The notes below the pieces were generated by a model. It was not told where the DNA came from. It did not search any database and saw only the letters and a program-made list of their open reading frames with translations. Of a stretch of DNA of 7,047 nt, positions 5,702 through 7,047 are shown in pieces. The DNA comes from an uncultured bacterium (GTDB lineage: Bacteria > Actinomycetota > Actinomycetes > S36-B12): contig CAJBMR010000084.1 of NCBI GenBank assembly GCA_903954205.1, positions 1 to 7,047 of the forward strand. The letters run 5' to 3'. Position 1 is the first letter of the stretch. Every line of letters begins with the position of its first letter. The position numbers and the translations under genes are program-made.

Positions 5702-6393
5702 GGTGCAGAGTAGGCGATCGAGACCGTGGGGGACATGGTGACAGTGCGTGCATCGCGCAGGATGCGCACGCGGTAGATCCCCTCCCCGGCGTCGATTCCC
5801 GCGACATGCGTCGGGAGGGTTCCGTCGGTCGGCACACGCGCCGCCTCGAGTGGCACCCACGCGGTGCGGCCCATCACCTCAAGCGACGCGATCATGCGAT
5901 CCAGACGGACGGCCGGAGTGACGGTGATGGTGCAAGGTATGTCCACACCGACGGGCGCACTAGTCGCCGCGCAGTCGAGCGAGACTGAGTGCTTGAGGGG
6001 AGTCCACGTGACCGTCACCGGGGTCGATGCGGCGACGACGCGTCCCTTGGCAGACAGGAGTGCGGCGCGGTACTCCTTGGTGCCCGCACGATTGCTCACG
6101 ATCATGCCCGTTGCCTTGCCGCGGTCGTCTAGTTTCGCCGGGCGCACGGACGTGAATCCCTGGCGTGAGCGGACCTGCAACACGGCGGTGACCCCAGCGA
6201 GTCTCTTCACGGGAGTGGCTGTCACCGCGAATGCCATCGGCACAGCAGTCATGCCCTGCGAGGGCACGCTCACGGTGACATTCCGTTGGATCGGTGGCGG
6301 GCGTTCGTCAGCACCGACCGCGGGAGTCGCGGCCAGCGCTCCGGCCAGCACCACGGCGAATCCGCTGACCATCAGCACCGGTCGCAGGATCAC
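5698..6393 (-). CDS. Secreted protein with two tandem beta-sandwich-like repeats, function unknown
   Basis: The 231-residue protein begins with a signal peptide: positively charged R4, hydrophobic core 5-22 and a likely cleavage after AVGA (A28). The mature part appears to be two copies of one domain, about 38-130 and 136-229. Both carry a TATP or TVTP turn followed by RL, an LQV or LEV strand, a GxxxYR segment (104-109 and 203-208), and end in alternating Thr/Val/Ser strands. This suggests Ig-like or similar beta-sandwich modules. Only the second copy has cysteines, C141 and C154, close enough to bond. I do not recognise a family. The GTG start is preferred over ATG 6372 because it keeps the charged N-region and lies 6 nt after TAGAGT. 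The stop overlaps the DUF1028 start, so the two genes are probably one operon. Confidence 0.85.
   Translation of the reverse strand: MILRPVLMVSGFAVVLAGALAATPAVGADERPPPIQRNVTVSVPSQGMTAVPMAFAVTATPVKRLAGVTAVLQVRSRQGFTSVRPAKLDDRGKATGMIVSNRAGTKEYRAALLSAKGRVVAASTPVTVTWTPLKHSVSLDCAATSAPVGVDIPCTITVTPAVRLDRMIASLEVMGRTAWVPLEAARVPTDGTLPTHVAGIDAGEGIYRVRILRDARTVTMSPTVSIAYSAP
5707..5712 (-). promoter_or_regulatory. Possible internal -10 box TACTCT before the DUF1028 gene
   Basis: On the minus strand TACTCT lies 5 nt before the DUF1028 ATG, inside the last codons of the upstream gene. It fits TANNNT and could give a leaderless DUF1028 transcript alongside the operon mRNA. The hexamer also encodes Tyr-Ser, so it could be chance. 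Confidence 0.35.
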
Positions 6394-6399
6394 CTCAAC

Positions 6400-6405
6400 A
6401 CTCTA
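6400..6405 (-). promoter_or_regulatory. -10 box TAGAGT of a probable leaderless promoter
   Basis: On the minus strand TAGAGT is followed by GTTGAG and the GTG start at 6393, again a 6-nt spacing. It lies in the 69-bp gap between divergent genes and would drive the secreted-protein/DUF1028 operon. The spacer contains GAG near the GTG, but too close to act as a normal Shine-Dalgarno sequence. Confidence 0.55.
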
Positions 6406-6450
6406 GATGCCGCTCCGCGGAGAGTCGCATCCACGAGGATGTCGGTGTGC

Positions 6451-6456
6451 CATGCT
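6451..6456 (+). promoter_or_regulatory. Candidate -10 hexamer CATGCT for the DinB-family gene
   Basis: CATGCT is followed by GCGCGC and the GTG at 6463, the same 6-nt spacing seen at stronger boxes. It keeps A2 and T6 of TANNNT but starts with C. This geometry mildly supports GTG 6463 as the start. Confidence 0.3.
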
Positions 6457-6462
6457 GCGCGC

Positions 6463-6948
6463 GTGATCGATCTCACTCGCTCCCTGCGCCACCTCGCCTG
6501 GGCTGACGCGCGCCTGTTCGAGGATCTCGCGGCGCTTCCACCCGAGGCGCTTCAGGCGCGCTATGCCCCCGAAGCCTGGACCGTCGGCAATCTCGCAATG
6601 CACATTGTGGGCGGAGCGGAGTGGTACGCCTACTGCCTGGATGGCGAGCAGTGGACTGATCTCGCCATCCCCGAGACCGCCGCCGACCTTCGCGCGCTTG
6701 CGGCCCGGCTAGCCGATCTCGACGCGATCCTGCTTGCTCAGGCGGCACTTCCCGATGAGACGGTGGACTTCGTCGACGAAGAGGGGCCACGCAGCGCTCA
6801 GCGGTCGACGATCCTCTCGCAGGCCTGCCTGCACTCCACCGAGCATCGCGCCCAGATCGCCTGCGCCCTCGAGGTGACCGGCCAGGGTGGAGTCACCCTC
6901 GACGACTATGACCTCTGGGCGTTCGAGTCACACGAGCGAAGCGCATAG
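6463..6948 (+). CDS. DinB-family metal-binding protein
   Basis: From GTG 6463 the protein has 161 residues and the DinB four-helix-bundle pattern: an N-terminal helix with HLAWADARLFEDL (10-22), AWTVGNLAMHIVGGAEWY (38-55) and a late helix LHSTEHRAQI (123-132). H47, H124 and H128 form the His triad that binds a divalent metal in this family. Members include bacillithiol and mycothiol-dependent S-transferases and many proteins of unknown role. The substrate here cannot be assigned. The frame is open upstream to 6286, inside the divergent gene, and ATG 6439 would add eight residues (SVCHAAR region). GTG is preferred because family similarity starts at IDLTRSL and no usable ribosome binding site precedes ATG 6439. 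No gene partner is evident; the next gene is convergent 54 nt away. Confidence 0.88.
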   Translation: MIDLTRSLRHLAWADARLFEDLAALPPEALQARYAPEAWTVGNLAMHIVGGAEWYAYCLDGEQWTDLAIPETAADLRALAARLADLDAILLAQAALPDETVDFVDEEGPRSAQRSTILSQACLHSTEHRAQIACALEVTGQGGVTLDDYDLWAFESHERSA

Positions 6949-7002
6949 CCATCCCGCAGCAGGGACACGGGATCGTTGCCGTGGGCTTCCCCGTCAGATC
7001 GT

Positions 7003-7047
7003 TCAGTCCTTTTCCACTGCGTGCTTGATGTCGTCGATGACCTCGTC
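7003..7047 (-). CDS. C-terminal end of an unidentified protein, cut by the right edge
   Basis: From the right edge the minus strand reads 14 codons, DEVIDDIKHAVEKD, then TGA. The charged helical tail and codon use fit a real C-terminus, and it is convergent with the DinB-family gene across a 54-nt gap. Too little is present to name a product. Confidence 0.45.
   Translation of the reverse strand, partial: DEVIDDIKHAVEKD

Noticed and set aside
4964..5713. Plus-strand open frame of 249 codons opposite DUF1028
   Set aside because: DUF1028 is conserved along its whole length on the other strand, and this frame shows no domain pattern.
5702..5860. N-terminal extension of DUF1028 to the upstream start at 5860
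   Set aside because: The added residues overlap the secreted-protein gene in another frame and read as Arg/Cys/His-rich shadow sequence; family similarity begins at ATG 5701.
6413..6422. Perfect 10-bp palindrome CTCCGCGGAG between divergent genes, flanked by ACTCT and AGAGT
   Set aside because: A 10-bp palindrome is expected several times by chance in 7 kb of GC-rich DNA, and no second copy was found, so I do not call it an operator.
6286..6462. N-terminal extension of the DinB-family protein to 6286
   Set aside because: It would overlap the signal-peptide region of the divergent gene and its promoter, and the added sequence has no DinB similarity.
6949..7002. Possible terminator or repeat between the DinB-family gene and the right-edge gene
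   Set aside because: Only 4-5 bp stems without a T-tract and a 7-bp direct repeat (GATCGTT) are visible, which is not above chance.

Overview
The window is GC-rich, densely packed chromosomal DNA, most likely from an actinomycetote. The main reasons are the Actinobacteria-type tRNA-guanine transglycosylase (long internal insertion, FDC-SPSREARN motif), strong third-position G/C bias, the near absence of Shine-Dalgarno sequences, and several genes whose start codon sits exactly 6 nt after a TAGNNT -10 box, as expected for leaderless mRNAs. No genus can be named from this sequence. I see no mobile elements, CRISPR arrays, rRNA or tRNA genes, and no gap over 300 bases without a gene.

Layout, left to right. 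A membrane protein cut by the left edge (minus, 1-513) is divergent from a membrane-anchored extracytoplasmic protein of unknown function (587-1252, plus). Then come a crotonase-fold protein closely resembling methylmalonyl-CoA decarboxylase (1271-2044, plus) and a YhhQ-family queuosine-precursor transporter (about 2069-2743, plus). The transporter converges on, and overlaps by 25 bp, tgt (2719-3921, minus). Divergent from tgt is an epoxide-hydrolase-like alpha/beta hydrolase (3977-4867, plus). Its stop codon directly abuts the stop of a convergent DUF1028 protein (4868-5701, minus). The DUF1028 start overlaps by 4 bp the end of an upstream secreted protein with two tandem beta-type repeats (5698-6393, minus). 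A DinB-family protein (6463-6948, plus) follows, then the last 14 codons of an unidentified minus-strand gene at the right edge.

How the genes relate. The clearest functional link is yhhQ with tgt: uptake of a 7-deazaguanine precursor and its insertion into tRNA, which together look like a queuosine salvage pair. The secreted duplicated-domain protein and DUF1028 protein form a probable translationally coupled pair of unknown role. The other genes look like unrelated housekeeping or accessory metabolism. I found no convincing new multi-gene system. The points most worth following are the repeated leaderless promoter architecture, the altered substrate-loop region of Tgt, and the secreted-duplication/DUF1028 pair.
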